DNA of 64,000 nucleotides from Ruegeria sp. ANG-R. Lineage in GTDB: Bacteria > Pseudomonadota > Alphaproteobacteria > Rhodobacterales > Rhodobacteraceae. The notes below the pieces were generated by a model. The model had not been told where the DNA came from. It made no database searches and saw only the letters and a program-made list of their open reading frames with translations. A program made the translations under genes and the position numbers. This document shows, in pieces, positions 16,953 to 25,909 of the stretch (position 1 is the stretch's first letter; each line of letters begins with the position of its first letter). The stretch spans positions 1-64,000 of the forward strand of contig NZ_JWLJ01000001.1 in assembly GCF_000813985.1 (NCBI RefSeq), in the 5' to 3' direction.

Positions 16953-18118
16953 GAGAGTCTCTCTTTGAAGTCTTCATAGCCGAATTGTCGGATGATTCTC
17001 AGCGCGTCCGTTTCACTGTTCCACAGTGCGATGGTGGGCAGCGGAACACCGTTGAAGGTGTTGGTTTTGACCATCGAGTAATGCGCCTGATCCAGAAAGG
17101 CAAAGCGCTGACCGATCTCCAGTGGCTTGTCCCACGTGTAGTCCCCTATCACGTCCCCCGCGAGGCAAGACGGGCCGCCCAAACGGTAGGTATGACCCGT
17201 ATCTGCCTCGTCCATAAGGGCAGGGCGATAGGGCGCCTCGATCACGTCGGGCATGTGGCAGGTGGCTGAGATATCGGTGATCGCGAGGTTCATGCCATTG
17301 GCCGGCAGGTCGAGGATTTCTCCGACCAGAATGCCTGCGTCCAGCGCGATGGCCTCACCGGGTTCGAGATAGACGTCGACGCCGTATGTCTTGCGAATGG
17401 CCTGTATGAAGGCGACCAGACCCTCGCGGTCATAGTCATCTCGGGTGATGTGATGGCCGCCGCCAAAGTTCAGCCATTTGAGCTGTCCGAGATATGGTTT
17501 GAGCTTTGGTTCGACGGCAGCCCATGTGCGTTGCAGGGGCTCAAATCCCTGTTCGCAGAGTGTGTGCATGTGCAGGCCGTCGACTCCGGTCAGGGTGTCG
17601 GCCGTCAACTGACTGACCGGCGTGCCGAGACGCGAACACGGCGCGCAGGGGTCGTATTTGGGAATCTCGCCCTCGGAATGCTCGGGGTTGATGCGCAGGC
17701 CGACGTGAACGCTTGCGGCTTGAGCTTTGGCAAGAAACCGATCCTTCTGAGCCGGGCTGTTGAAGATGATATGGTTGGACAGCGACAGGATCTCATCGAT
17801 ATCGGTGTCTTTGTACCCGGCGCAGAAAGTTGCGACTTCACCGCCGTATTCTTCGCGGCCCAGACGCGCCTCGTAGATACCGCTAGCGCAGGTGCCGCCG
17901 AGGTGCTGTCTGACTAGCGGGGCCAGCGAGAACATCGAGAACGCCTTGAGGGCGCTGAGCACATGCGCGCCGGATCGGGTGCCGATATCGGAGAGGATGC
18001 TGAGGTTGCGCCCGACGGCTTTTTCGTCGACCACGAAGCAGGGGGTGGGGACGCGGTTGAGGTCGAACTTGCGGAAAGCTCCGGCGTCACCGGCCTGTGT
18101 GGTCATCATGTCGGACAT
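16949..18118 (-). CDS. nspC: Carboxynorspermidine/carboxyspermidine decarboxylase
   Basis: 389 aa. Alanine-racemase-fold PLP decarboxylase: VPTPCFVVDEKAV then VLSALKAFSMF, where the Lys is the PLP Schiff-base residue; LNFGGGHHITRDDYD is the family's phosphate-binding GGG; YLEPGEAIALDAG and LGGPSCLAGDVIGDY carry the catalytic Cys typical of carboxynorspermidine decarboxylases. It removes CO2 from carboxynorspermidine or carboxyspermidine. With putrescine as the available diamine the product should be spermidine. The gene is followed by speB with a 4-base overlap and preceded, after a GC-rich hairpin, by the synthase gene. Confidence 0.92.
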   Translation of the reverse strand: MSDMMTTQAGDAGAFRKFDLNRVPTPCFVVDEKAVGRNLSILSDIGTRSGAHVLSALKAFSMFSLAPLVRQHLGGTCASGIYEARLGREEYGGEVATFCAGYKDTDIDEILSLSNHIIFNSPAQKDRFLAKAQAASVHVGLRINPEHSEGEIPKYDPCAPCSRLGTPVSQLTADTLTGVDGLHMHTLCEQGFEPLQRTWAAVEPKLKPYLGQLKWLNFGGGHHITRDDYDREGLVAFIQAIRKTYGVDVYLEPGEAIALDAGILVGEILDLPANGMNLAITDISATCHMPDVIEAPYRPALMDEADTGHTYRLGGPSCLAGDVIGDYTWDKPLEIGQRFAFLDQAHYSMVKTNTFNGVPLPTIALWNSETDALRIIRQFGYEDFKERLS

Positions 18119-18144
18119 AGCTGGTGTCTCCGATTGCGGAGAGG

Positions 18145-18195
18145 CCGGGGGGCCAGCCCCCCGGACCCCCCGGGATATTTTTGGCCAGATGAAGT
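18145..18195. repeat. GC-rich hairpin plus conserved tail, dispersed repeat or terminator
   Basis: CCGGGGGG-CCAG-CCCCCCGG is a perfect 8-bp stem at 18145-18164, followed by ACCCCCCGGGATATTTTTGG and CCAGATGAAG. From memory, this hairpin plus ATATTTTTGGCCAGATGAAG tail recurs in many Rhodobacteraceae genomes. It lies in the 84-base gap between the synthase stop and the decarboxylase start, so it may attenuate transcription between the two genes. Copies elsewhere in the genome would show that it is a dispersed element. Confidence 0.7.
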
Positions 18196-18202
18196 TCTGG
18201 TT

Positions 18203-19414
18203 CTAGAATTCGACCGGGCCGTCGAGTTCGTGGACCTGCCATGGCAGGCCATGTTCGTTCAGCATGTCCATGAAGTTGTCGGGATCGAGTTGCTCCATGT
18301 TCCACACGCCCGGCTGGCTCCAGTTGCCTTTCAACACCTGTGCCGCGCCGATCATGGCCGGGACGCCGGTGGTGTAGCTGACGGCCTGCGATCCTACCTC
18401 ACGGTAGCATTCTTCGTGATCGCAGATGTTGTAGATGTAATAGGTTTTCTCGCCCGAGCCGTCTTTGGCTTGGCCTGTGGCGATGTCGCCGATGCAGGCT
18501 TTGCCTTTGGTCTCGGCCCCCAGATCGCCGGGATCGGGCAGCAGGGTTTTCAGGAATTGGATCGGGATGATTTCCTTACCGTCATGCATCACCGGGTCGA
18601 TGCGGGTCATGCCGACATTTTCGAGCACTTTGGCGTGGGTGATGTAAGCGTCGCCGAAGGTCATCCAGAAACGGGCGCGTTCGATTTCGGGGAAATGGGT
18701 CGAGAGCGACTCCAGTTCCTCGTGATACATCAGGTACATGTTTTTGGGGCCGATGGCAGGGAAGTCGAACTCGACCTTATGGGTCATGGCGGGGGAATGT
18801 TTCCATTCGCCGTTCTCCCAGTGACGTACTTCGGCCAGCACTTCGCGCAGGTTGATCTCGGGGTTGAAGTTAGTGGCGAATTCCTGATCGTTCGAGCCGC
18901 CATTGGCGTCCAGCACGTCGATTTGACGGATGGTGTCCAGCTTATGTTTCTTCAGCCAAGTGGCGAATACGCTGGTCACGCCCGGATCGAAGCCCGAGCC
19001 AAGGATCGCTGTCAGCCCGGCCTCTTGGAACTTGTCCTGATAGGCCCATTGCCAATGGTATTCGAACTTGGCCTCATCCTCGGGCTCGTAATTCGCGGTG
19101 TCGAGGTAGTGGATACCGGCCTCAAGGCAGGCATCCATCAGCACCAGATCCTGATAGGGCAGGGCGAGATTCACCAGAATCTCGGCGCCGGTTTCCTTGA
19201 TCAGTTTGACCGTGTCTTCGACCTTGTAGGCGTCCAGTTCGGCGGTTTTGATGTCCACACCGACGCGATCCTTAACGGCGATGGCGATGGCATCGCATTT
19301 TGATTTCGTGCGGCTGGCCAGAGTGATCTCGGTGAAAATATCCGAGTTCATCGCCATCTTGTGTACGGCTGCGTGGGATACGCCGCCCGCGCCGACAACC
19401 AGTGTTTTGCCCAT
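18203..19414 (-). CDS. lys1-like: Carboxynorspermidine synthase (saccharopine-dehydrogenase family)
   Basis: 403 aa. N-terminal Rossmann motif TLVVGAGGVSHAAVHKMA, LASRTKSKCDAIA, and LVNLALPYQDLVLMDACLE as in carboxynorspermidine/saccharopine dehydrogenases; ILGSGFDPGVTSVFATW near residue 135 is characteristic of the carboxynorspermidine synthase branch. It condenses aspartate semialdehyde with a diamine using NADPH. Together with the downstream decarboxylase it forms the SAM-independent route to spermidine. The arginine decarboxylase gene ends 14 bases upstream, so the genes are co-transcribed. Confidence 0.9.
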   Translation of the reverse strand: MGKTLVVGAGGVSHAAVHKMAMNSDIFTEITLASRTKSKCDAIAIAVKDRVGVDIKTAELDAYKVEDTVKLIKETGAEILVNLALPYQDLVLMDACLEAGIHYLDTANYEPEDEAKFEYHWQWAYQDKFQEAGLTAILGSGFDPGVTSVFATWLKKHKLDTIRQIDVLDANGGSNDQEFATNFNPEINLREVLAEVRHWENGEWKHSPAMTHKVEFDFPAIGPKNMYLMYHEELESLSTHFPEIERARFWMTFGDAYITHAKVLENVGMTRIDPVMHDGKEIIPIQFLKTLLPDPGDLGAETKGKACIGDIATGQAKDGSGEKTYYIYNICDHEECYREVGSQAVSYTTGVPAMIGAAQVLKGNWSQPGVWNMEQLDPDNFMDMLNEHGLPWQVHELDGPVEF

Positions 19415-19428
19415 GGTCTGTCTCCTTC

Positions 19429-21318
19429 TTATTCGTAATAGGTGTAGCCGTTGATCGAGTCGCGATAGGCGCTCATCAGGGTTTTGCGGTCCTTGGCTTT
19501 CAGAGTACCGGTCGAGATCGCCTCGTCCACCATTTTGCGGAAGGCGGCGACACAGTCCTGCGGGTCGAACTCGACGTAAGAGAGGACCTGACCGATGGTA
19601 TCGCCCTCTTGTTCGTGCAGCAGATCAAAGCCGCCATCGGCGCGCAGGTCGATGGTGACAACGTTGGTATCGCCGAACAGGTTGTGCAGATCGCCCAAGG
19701 TTTCCTGATAAGCGCCGACGAAGAAGACGCCCATGAGGTATTCGCCCTCTTCGGGCAGCGAATGCACCGGCAAGCTGGGGGACACGCCATCAGCCAGAAT
19801 AAAGCGGTCGATCTTACCGTCGCTGTCGCATGTGATGTCGGACAGAACGGCGCGGCGATCCGGCGCCCGGTTCAAACCCTGCAGCGGTACGATCGGGTGT
19901 AGCTGGTCGATGGCCCATACATCGGGCAGGGATTGAAACAATGAGAAGTTGCAGTGATAGATATCGGCCACTTTCTCGAGCTGATCGTCGACATCCGTGT
20001 CCAGATCATCGCTGGCGGCCAGTGCTTTCAGTCGCGCCATCAGCGACAGGTAGATGCGCTCGGCGCGGGCCATCTGGCGCAGGTCGACATAGCCACGGCG
20101 GAATAGCGCACGCAGTTCGTTGCGGTAGAAGGTGGCATCGTTCCAGCATTCCTGCAGGCGGTCTTTGCTGAGATATCCGTGCACGGCTGCAAGGTCTGAG
20201 ACCATGTGGTGATCATCCGCTTCGACCTCGGGGCCGTTGGGGGCATCGTACAGAGTGCTTTCCAGCACGTTGAACACCAGCATCGAAGACGTCGCCACCA
20301 CGGCGCGACCGCTCTCGGTTACGAGCGTGGGGTGGTCCACTTCGGCCTCGTCCAAGGCGTAGGCCACGGTTTCGACCACGTTGGCGCAATATTCCTCGAC
20401 CGTGTAGTTGATCGAGTTCTCGGCCGCTTTCTTTTCACCGGTATAGTCCACGCCCATGCCGCCGCCGAGGTCCAGATGGGTCAATGGCACGCCCTCGCGT
20501 GACAGTTCGGTGTAGTAGCGGCAGGCTTCACCAACAGCGCGGCGCACATCGTTGACATCCTGCACCTGCGAACCCAGGTGCGAATGCTGCAACTTCAGGC
20601 AATGCAGCAGTCCGGCCGCTTTCAACTTGTCCACTGTGGCGACCAATTGATCGGTGTTCATACCAAAGGCGGATCGGTCCCCCGAACTTTCTTCCCATTT
20701 TCCGCTGATCTGGTTGGTCAGTTTAACCCTGACACCGATCAGAGGTTCGATCCCCAGTTCATTGTAGACTTCGATGACAGTGTCGGCCTCTTTCGGGCTT
20801 TCCAGCACGATCACCGTGTTGAAACCGATCTTGCGGCTCAGAATGGCCAACTGGATAAACTCGGCGTCCTTGACGCCGTTGCAGACAATCAGAGCCTCGC
20901 TGGCCAGACGATGCGCCAGCGCAACGACAAGTTCGGGTTTTGAGCCGGCCTCAAGCCCATAGTTGTACCTTTTTCCGAATTCGACGATCCGGTCGACGAC
21001 CTGAGCCTGTTGATTGACCTTGATTGGGAACACGCCGCGATACTTGCCTTTGTATCCGGTGCGGTCGATCGCGTCGCGAAAGCTCTCGTTGATATGCGCA
21101 ATCTCGTTTTCGAGATAAGAACTGACACGCAGGACCATGGGCGCCTTGATGCCACGCTCATCCAGATCGCCAAGGATACCGGGCAGGCTGATCGCGGCGG
21201 CCTCGGGGGCCAACGGATTGCGCAGACCGATCTCACCCTGCTCCGTCACCTCGATGAGGTCCTTGCCCCATTTCTCAACCCCGTAGATGGAATGTGGTGC
21301 GGTGGGCGGCTGTTTCAA
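19429..21318 (-). CDS. speA: Biosynthetic arginine decarboxylase
   Basis: 629 aa, close to the usual size of the SpeA family. The start is TTG (no ATG in the neighbourhood) with AAGGA upstream. Motifs: YKGKYRGVFPIKVNQQAQVV (Lys for PLP), LKLQHSHLGSQVQD and THLDLGGGMGVDY (PLP phosphate binding), a TESGRAVVA motif, and LPDVWAIDQLHPIVPL near the C-terminus, as in SpeA. Makes agmatine from arginine, feeding the agmatinase at 16.1 kb. First gene of the polyamine operon. Confidence 0.94.
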   Translation of the reverse strand: MKQPPTAPHSIYGVEKWGKDLIEVTEQGEIGLRNPLAPEAAAISLPGILGDLDERGIKAPMVLRVSSYLENEIAHINESFRDAIDRTGYKGKYRGVFPIKVNQQAQVVDRIVEFGKRYNYGLEAGSKPELVVALAHRLASEALIVCNGVKDAEFIQLAILSRKIGFNTVIVLESPKEADTVIEVYNELGIEPLIGVRVKLTNQISGKWEESSGDRSAFGMNTDQLVATVDKLKAAGLLHCLKLQHSHLGSQVQDVNDVRRAVGEACRYYTELSREGVPLTHLDLGGGMGVDYTGEKKAAENSINYTVEEYCANVVETVAYALDEAEVDHPTLVTESGRAVVATSSMLVFNVLESTLYDAPNGPEVEADDHHMVSDLAAVHGYLSKDRLQECWNDATFYRNELRALFRRGYVDLRQMARAERIYLSLMARLKALAASDDLDTDVDDQLEKVADIYHCNFSLFQSLPDVWAIDQLHPIVPLQGLNRAPDRRAVLSDITCDSDGKIDRFILADGVSPSLPVHSLPEEGEYLMGVFFVGAYQETLGDLHNLFGDTNVVTIDLRADGGFDLLHEQEGDTIGQVLSYVEFDPQDCVAAFRKMVDEAISTGTLKAKDRKTLMSAYRDSINGYTYYE

Positions 21319-21420
21319 TCAGGTCAATCCTTGCTGTTCGGGTGCAGGTTTCGCGCCCGCCAATACGGCAGCCGTTCGATTCGTCCAAGTGTAATCTATG
21401 AAACGGGTTCCTGCCGAGAC

Positions 21421-22506
21421 TTATCCAAAGGTCCGGATCGGGATCAGGTGGTTGTCCCATTGGCAATCCGGTTGGGCAGAGATTTCAGCGCGCGTGGCGT
21501 TCAGCGCGCCAAATGCACCAGTTCCGGTGGTAAAAACCAGACCTTCCGAACCAGCGCCCAGCCCACAGACATCCTCAAGCGCAAAGGCATCCGTGAAAGC
21601 AGCGCTTTCCACGTCGAACCTAAGCAGAGCGTTCCCTCGCGGGCAGGTGATCGCGATTGAGTTGCCGTCAGCAGCAAAGGCAATGCTTCCGGCATAGCCC
21701 TGCAACGCGCTTTGATCTGTTTCCGGGGCTGACAAAAGACGCGGTTCTTCGCCCAGCCGATGCAGACCCAGCAATGGGGGGTGCTTGGTCAGGCTGCCTT
21801 GCCATTGCATCGCAAAGCCGACAAGCCCGTCACCACGCACCGCAAGATGGCGGATCGAGTTCTTGCGGAGCGCATCGGTTAGCTCCACCTGTGCCAGTAC
21901 CGACCCCGAAAGATCAACATAGGTCAGGTTGGGCTGCATGGTGGGCAGATTCAGCTTGGTCCTGCCTGTTTCCGGGTGGGTTTCGATGCCGCCATTGGCG
22001 ATGACCAACGTCTCGCCATCAGGCATCAGCCGCATGTCGTGGGGGCCAACGCCGCCAGAGGGAAACTCCCCTAGCCGGATATAATTGACGGCGTCCCAGA
22101 CGCCAATCACACCCTCTGCTGCCTCGTAATCGTTCTCGGTTGTAAAAAACCGGTCGCCATTGGCCGAGAAAGTGCCGTGGCCATAGAAATGACGGCCTTT
22201 CGGAGCCTCCAATCGTTTGATCACGGTTCCGCTTGCGCAATCGAACACAATCGCAAATGTGCCGGGGCGGCGGGCGAAGGCGACGGCTTGCGCCTTGAAA
22301 GGGTGGGCCGCAGCGGCGTGACCCCGGGCGGGCAGAGGGATAGAGAATAAAATTGCGCCCTTGCCATCCAAACCAGAAAGGCGGTAGCTGCCATCGGGAA
22401 ACAGGGCGGCGGCCAGGAAGTCCGGCGCGCCCACCGATGACCAGCCCGGCACCGGGGCAAGGCTGGCGGCGGCAAGGCCCGCAAGGAAATCACGTCGGCT
22501 TGTCAA
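21421..22506 (-). CDS. DUF1513 periplasmic beta-propeller-like protein
   Basis: 361 aa. Twin-arginine-type leader TSRRDFLAGLAAASLAPVPG, then beta-propeller-like sequence with GRHFYGHGTFSANGDRFFTTEND and GVGPHDMRLMPDGETLVIANGG, characteristic of DUF1513. The start is a TTG 3 bases after the stop of the imelysin gene, with GGGGA upstream; the leader directly following supports it. The family is commonly found at the end of imelysin/di-heme iron uptake loci, and a role in periplasmic iron handling is inferred from that. Last gene of the iron locus. Confidence 0.82.
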   Translation of the reverse strand: MTSRRDFLAGLAAASLAPVPGWSSVGAPDFLAAALFPDGSYRLSGLDGKGAILFSIPLPARGHAAAAHPFKAQAVAFARRPGTFAIVFDCASGTVIKRLEAPKGRHFYGHGTFSANGDRFFTTENDYEAAEGVIGVWDAVNYIRLGEFPSGGVGPHDMRLMPDGETLVIANGGIETHPETGRTKLNLPTMQPNLTYVDLSGSVLAQVELTDALRKNSIRHLAVRGDGLVGFAMQWQGSLTKHPPLLGLHRLGEEPRLLSAPETDQSALQGYAGSIAFAADGNSIAITCPRGNALLRFDVESAAFTDAFALEDVCGLGAGSEGLVFTTGTGAFGALNATRAEISAQPDCQWDNHLIPIRTFG

Positions 22507-22509
22507 CGG

Positions 22510-23520
22510 TCAGTCCCCATCCAGCGAGTTGAAACCGGCGCTGATGCCGAGGGTCGGGCCAAGCTCGGTTGAAGCGATTTCTCGAATGTCGTTAATCGAC
22601 TGTTGCAGCGCTTCGACCCGAATGTGACCCTGAGGCGTGTCGACGCCCGCAAAGGCGGGGTCGTCCAGCGCTTGCGCCCGGTCGATGGCCCGCGCAAAGG
22701 CGACATCCAGATCGGCTGCTATCTGAGGGTGATCAAAAGACAGACGTGCTGCCAGATCGCGCAATGCGATCAGCGAAAGCTCAACATGGCGCAACGACCG
22801 CCCGGACCGGCGCGCTTCGGCGCGATTTGGGCGCGGGCGTTCGAATGTCCCCAATGGACGGCCAAGCCGGGTGTCGGCGGTGAACTCCAGACCGGTTGTC
22901 AAAGCTCTGAACAGTTCCTGCATCGCCTCATCGCCTGAGCGGTAAAGACTGTCGTCGCCCGGTTGCGTCAGGTTCGGCGCATAGGTTTGCCAGTCTGTGT
23001 TCATCGCCTCGGCGTTTCGGTCGATATCGGTAGCGATGGCGCGGATCAGCGCACAGCGATAGGCCGCGCTGCCCTGCTCGGCCATGGCCGGGTCGTAGAG
23101 CATCCTTTCCAGCGCGAGGAATCCGCGCCCTGCGATCGAGGTCTCGGCGTACGCTTCGGGAGAGCCTACCGCAGCGTCTTCGGTTGCGATGTGCCGGGAG
23201 AGGGTCTTGGGCGTGAAGCCTTTGGTATCGGGCCAGAAGGCCATGGCAAATGCCCGATCGTCCGTTTCGGTCGGGCCAAAGCGCAAATGGCTGGCTGAAA
23301 TCCAGCTATCGAAGGCGGCCCTGTAGGCCGTGCGCAGATCCTCCGAATCCGGTGCGCAATCGGCTTGCGCGGTGGTTGCCAAGGTTTCGGTCGCGTCCGC
23401 CAGTTGCGCAAATCGCGGCAGGATGTGGGTTTCGGTCGCATCCATCAGGATCGGAGCGCGATCCTGTGCTTGCGCGCCCAATGGCAACAAAAGGGCGGTG
23501 ATGATTGAGAAGGTACGCAT
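22510..23520 (-). CDS. Imelysin-family periplasmic protein (second copy)
   Basis: 336 aa. Sec signal peptide MRTFSIITALLLPLGAQAQD, then imelysin-type helical repeats: RTAYRAAFDSWISASHLRFGPTE (family consensus W...R.GP) and AGRGFLALERMLYDP (the GxxExxLY-type second motif). Imelysin (peptidase M75/EfeO/EfeM-type) proteins bind iron or heme in the periplasm; protease activity is doubtful. Separated by 1 base from the di-heme gene upstream and 3 bases from the DUF1513 gene downstream, so co-expressed. Confidence 0.87.
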   Translation of the reverse strand: MRTFSIITALLLPLGAQAQDRAPILMDATETHILPRFAQLADATETLATTAQADCAPDSEDLRTAYRAAFDSWISASHLRFGPTETDDRAFAMAFWPDTKGFTPKTLSRHIATEDAAVGSPEAYAETSIAGRGFLALERMLYDPAMAEQGSAAYRCALIRAIATDIDRNAEAMNTDWQTYAPNLTQPGDDSLYRSGDEAMQELFRALTTGLEFTADTRLGRPLGTFERPRPNRAEARRSGRSLRHVELSLIALRDLAARLSFDHPQIAADLDVAFARAIDRAQALDDPAFAGVDTPQGHIRVEALQQSINDIREIASTELGPTLGISAGFNSLDGD

Positions 23521-23521
23521 G

Positions 23522-25069
23522 TCAGAGGCTCTCCAGAAAGCGGATCAGGGCATCACGGTCGGCTTTGGGCATTGAAACAACCGTGTCGCGTGCGGCCTGT
23601 GCTTCGCCACCATGCCACAGGATCGCCTCAAGCAGGTTGCGCGCCCGACCGTCGTGCAGGAATTGGGTATGACCCGAGACACGTTCGGTCAGGCCGACGC
23701 CCCACAAGGGTGGCGTGCGCCATTCGCGGCCGGTGGCACGTGCCTCTGGGCGGTTGTCTGCCAGCCCTTCCCCCATGTCGTGCAGGAGCAAGTCGGTATA
23801 GGGCCAGATCAGCTGAAAACTGTGTTCGGGCCGGTCAGGCATCCTGTGGGTGACGTACGCGGGCGTATGGCAGGACGCGCAGCCGGAGGTGTGAAACACT
23901 TCTTTCCCGCGCAGTACCATTGGATCATCCGTGTCACGGCGGGCGGGAACGCCCAGATTGCGGCTGTAAAAGGCCACCAGATCCATACCGACCTCGTCGA
24001 TCTCGAAACCGCGCACATCGTTGTCCCCGTGCGGGGCGGCGATGCAGTTGGTCTGAGCCTCGGTGCAATCACCAAAGGGCGCCGGGTAGAGTGGCGTCGA
24101 GATGCCGATGTCGCCTGCAAAGGCGGCCGAGGATTGCTCCATAACTGTGGGCATTCCGGCCTTGTAGCCAAAGCGACCCATCATGGGCTCACCGAATTCT
24201 TCAGACCAGACGATGTTCGGGCGACCTGAAATGCCATCGCCATCTTCATCCTCGGGATCGGCCTTGATCAGCAGGTCCTCGACCGGAATGGACTCGAGCA
24301 ACCCCAACCCAATCATCTGCGGAGCGACCCGGGGGCTGAGCATGGCATCGGGATGCAGCGGGCCATAGCCGAGATCGGCAGCCGTATAGGTGGGGCGGCG
24401 CAGCGAGGCCGTTTCGCCGTCGGACAGTTCAACTGGGACTTCTTCGTAGGTTATGTCCAGCCGATATTCTGCGGGGTGACCTGCCAGCGCGAAATCCTGC
24501 AACTGCCCGCCATAGTTCGGGTCGGGTAAGGTGGCGATGTAGTCTTCGATCCCGGCAGGCGCATCCTCGGGCCTGCCGGGGATGGAAACCCGGAGAAACA
24601 TCGACACGGCACTGTCATCGGGTCCGTTGGGCGTATGACCGCGCCCATCCTTGATATGACAGCGCTGGCAGGAACGGGCGTTGTAAAGCGGGCCAAGCCC
24701 GTCCGAGGCCAGCGTGGAAGACGGGGACGAGACCCAGATCTTTTTGAACAACCCGTTGCCGACCTTGAAATCCAGTTCCTGCTCGAAACTGATGTTGGCC
24801 GACGGCTGAGAAAACGCATCCGCATTGGTGCGAACCCGAACGGTCGCGGCACCTGCGGATAAATCTTCGAACTGTTGTGATGCACTGAAATCGCGGGGAG
24901 TCGTCGTAACGGCGTCGATCCGTGCGCGTTCTTCGGTTGTTCTGGGAAGGATATTCAGATGTGGGTCCCGTAGCTCGGTCGCCAGAGTGGGGGTGGCCGA
25001 GAGAGCGGCCACCGATGCAAGGGCAAGCTTACTCGCCTTCGTCCATGGTTGATGCGTTGAGTTGCGCAT
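23522..25069 (-). CDS. Di-heme oxidoreductase family protein (DUF1111)
   Basis: 515 aa from the ATG at 25069, which gives a signal peptide ([19 protein letters not shown]). The start lies inside the end of bfr (41-base overlap); a longer frame upstream is less likely. Two c-type heme sites: [12 protein letters not shown] near residue 130 and [12 protein letters not shown] near 390. [18 protein letters not shown] C-terminal motifs match the thiol-oxidoreductase-like DUF1111 family. It likely passes electrons in the periplasm for iron oxidation state change during uptake; this is inferred from its constant pairing with imelysins. Confidence 0.88.
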   Translation of the reverse strand: MRNSTHQPWTKASKLALASVAALSATPTLATELRDPHLNILPRTTEERARIDAVTTTPRDFSASQQFEDLSAGAATVRVRTNADAFSQPSANISFEQELDFKVGNGLFKKIWVSSPSSTLASDGLGPLYNARSCQRCHIKDGRGHTPNGPDDSAVSMFLRVSIPGRPEDAPAGIEDYIATLPDPNYGGQLQDFALAGHPAEYRLDITYEEVPVELSDGETASLRRPTYTAADLGYGPLHPDAMLSPRVAPQMIGLGLLESIPVEDLLIKADPEDEDGDGISGRPNIVWSEEFGEPMMGRFGYKAGMPTVMEQSSAAFAGDIGISTPLYPAPFGDCTEAQTNCIAAPHGDNDVRGFEIDEVGMDLVAFYSRNLGVPARRDTDDPMVLRGKEVFHTSGCASCHTPAYVTHRMPDRPEHSFQLIWPYTDLLLHDMGEGLADNRPEARATGREWRTPPLWGVGLTERVSGHTQFLHDGRARNLLEAILWHGGEAQAARDTVVSMPKADRDALIRFLESL

Positions 25070-25514
25070 AGTTGGCTTCGCCGATCCTTTCATACAGGTC
25101 GAGCTGCGTTTCGAGAAAGTCGATATGGTCCTCTTCATCGGACATCAAGCTCTCGAACAGCGACATCGACACATAGTCGCCGGCATCCCGGCAGTATTCG
25201 CGCGCTTCCTTGTAAAGGGCTCTTGCATCAATTTCGGCCGCCAGATCACATTCAAGGGTTTCCTTCGGCGTCTGGCCAATCCGCAATGGATCAAGTTTTT
25301 GCAGGTTGGGGTGACCTTCGAGAAAGATGATACGTTCAATCAGTTTGTCGGCATGTTCCATTTCTTCGATGGATTCTTCACGGCTTTTCTTGGCCATGTG
25401 GCCAAGGCCCCAGTCTTCCTGCAACCTGTAGTGCAACCAGTACTGGCTAACCGCTGTCAGTTCATGCCGCAGTGATTTGTTGAGATATTCGATAACCTTG
25501 GGATCGCCCTTCAT
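25029..25514 (-). CDS. bfr: Bacterioferritin
   Basis: 161 aa. All ferroxidase ligands are visible (Glu18, Glu51, His54, and Glu-rich helix ligands in [13 protein letters not shown] and [11 protein letters not shown]), with Met52 as the heme-b ligand between subunits. Forms a 24-subunit cytoplasmic iron store. Its start lies within the end of bfd (53-base overlap) and its 3' end overlaps the DUF1111 gene by 41 bases, an unusually compressed arrangement. Confidence 0.96.
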   Translation of the reverse strand: MKGDPKVIEYLNKSLRHELTAVSQYWLHYRLQEDWGLGHMAKKSREESIEEMEHADKLIERIIFLEGHPNLQKLDPLRIGQTPKETLECDLAAEIDARALYKEAREYCRDAGDYVSMSLFESLMSDEEDHIDFLETQLDLYERIGEANYAQLNASTMDEGE

Positions 25515-25755
25515 GGTCTGTCTCCTCTGTTGGCCTGGCGCGCAAGGCGCGTAGCTGCATGGGGACTTCCAGATTATCGTCTGAACGCATTGTGTCTAGG
25601 AAAAGCGGCATACACCCGCCGCAATCCGCAGACTTGCCAAGGGCGTGATAGATCTTTCCGGGGGTGATGATGGTCTGCGGATCTGATGTGCGCATCCAGT
25701 CGATTGCGGCCCGGATGTCGTGGTCAGAGATATTGGTGCAGTGGCATACGATCAT
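25462..25755 (-). CDS. bfd: Bacterioferritin-associated ferredoxin
   Basis: 97 aa. [18 protein letters not shown] with Cys4 and Cys6 and SADCGGCMP with Cys45 and Cys48 give the 2Fe-2S cluster of Bfd, which reduces ferric iron out of bacterioferritin. The final ~35 residues (after the cluster domain) run into the bfr start in another frame and look like a poorly constrained tail. It heads the bfd-bfr-DUF1111-imelysin-DUF1513 set. Confidence 0.93.
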   Translation of the reverse strand: MIVCHCTNISDHDIRAAIDWMRTSDPQTIITPGKIYHALGKSADCGGCMPLFLDTMRSDDNLEVPMQLRALRARPTEETDHEGRSQGYRISQQITAA

Positions 25756-25847
25756 GGCAACTCGGCCTGCTCAGCGATTTCTTAGTTAAATAGTAGGTTA
25801 CTTGGTGCGCGTCCAGATCAAAGACACGTCTTCAGAGTATTCGTCGT

Positions 25848-25904
25848 GCCGGGAGTGGATCTGGAGAAACGCTCCCGGCGTGGCCGGATGAGTGAACCCG
25901 GCCA
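25848..25904 (-). terminator. Double hairpin after the first imelysin gene
   Basis: Just past the imelysin stop (minus strand) are two stems in tandem: TGGCCGG...CCGGCCA (25881-25904, 7 bp, 10-base loop) and GCCGGGAG...CTCCCGGC (25848-25879, perfect 8 bp, 16-base loop). No T-run follows closely, so it may be a rho-dependent or attenuating end that keeps irpA expression higher than that of bfd and later genes. Confidence 0.5.
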
Positions 25905-25909
25905 GAGCT

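Noticed and set aside
17963..19303. 446-codon plus-strand frame
   Set aside because: Antisense shadow of the carboxynorspermidine synthase and decarboxylase genes, whose motifs are clear.
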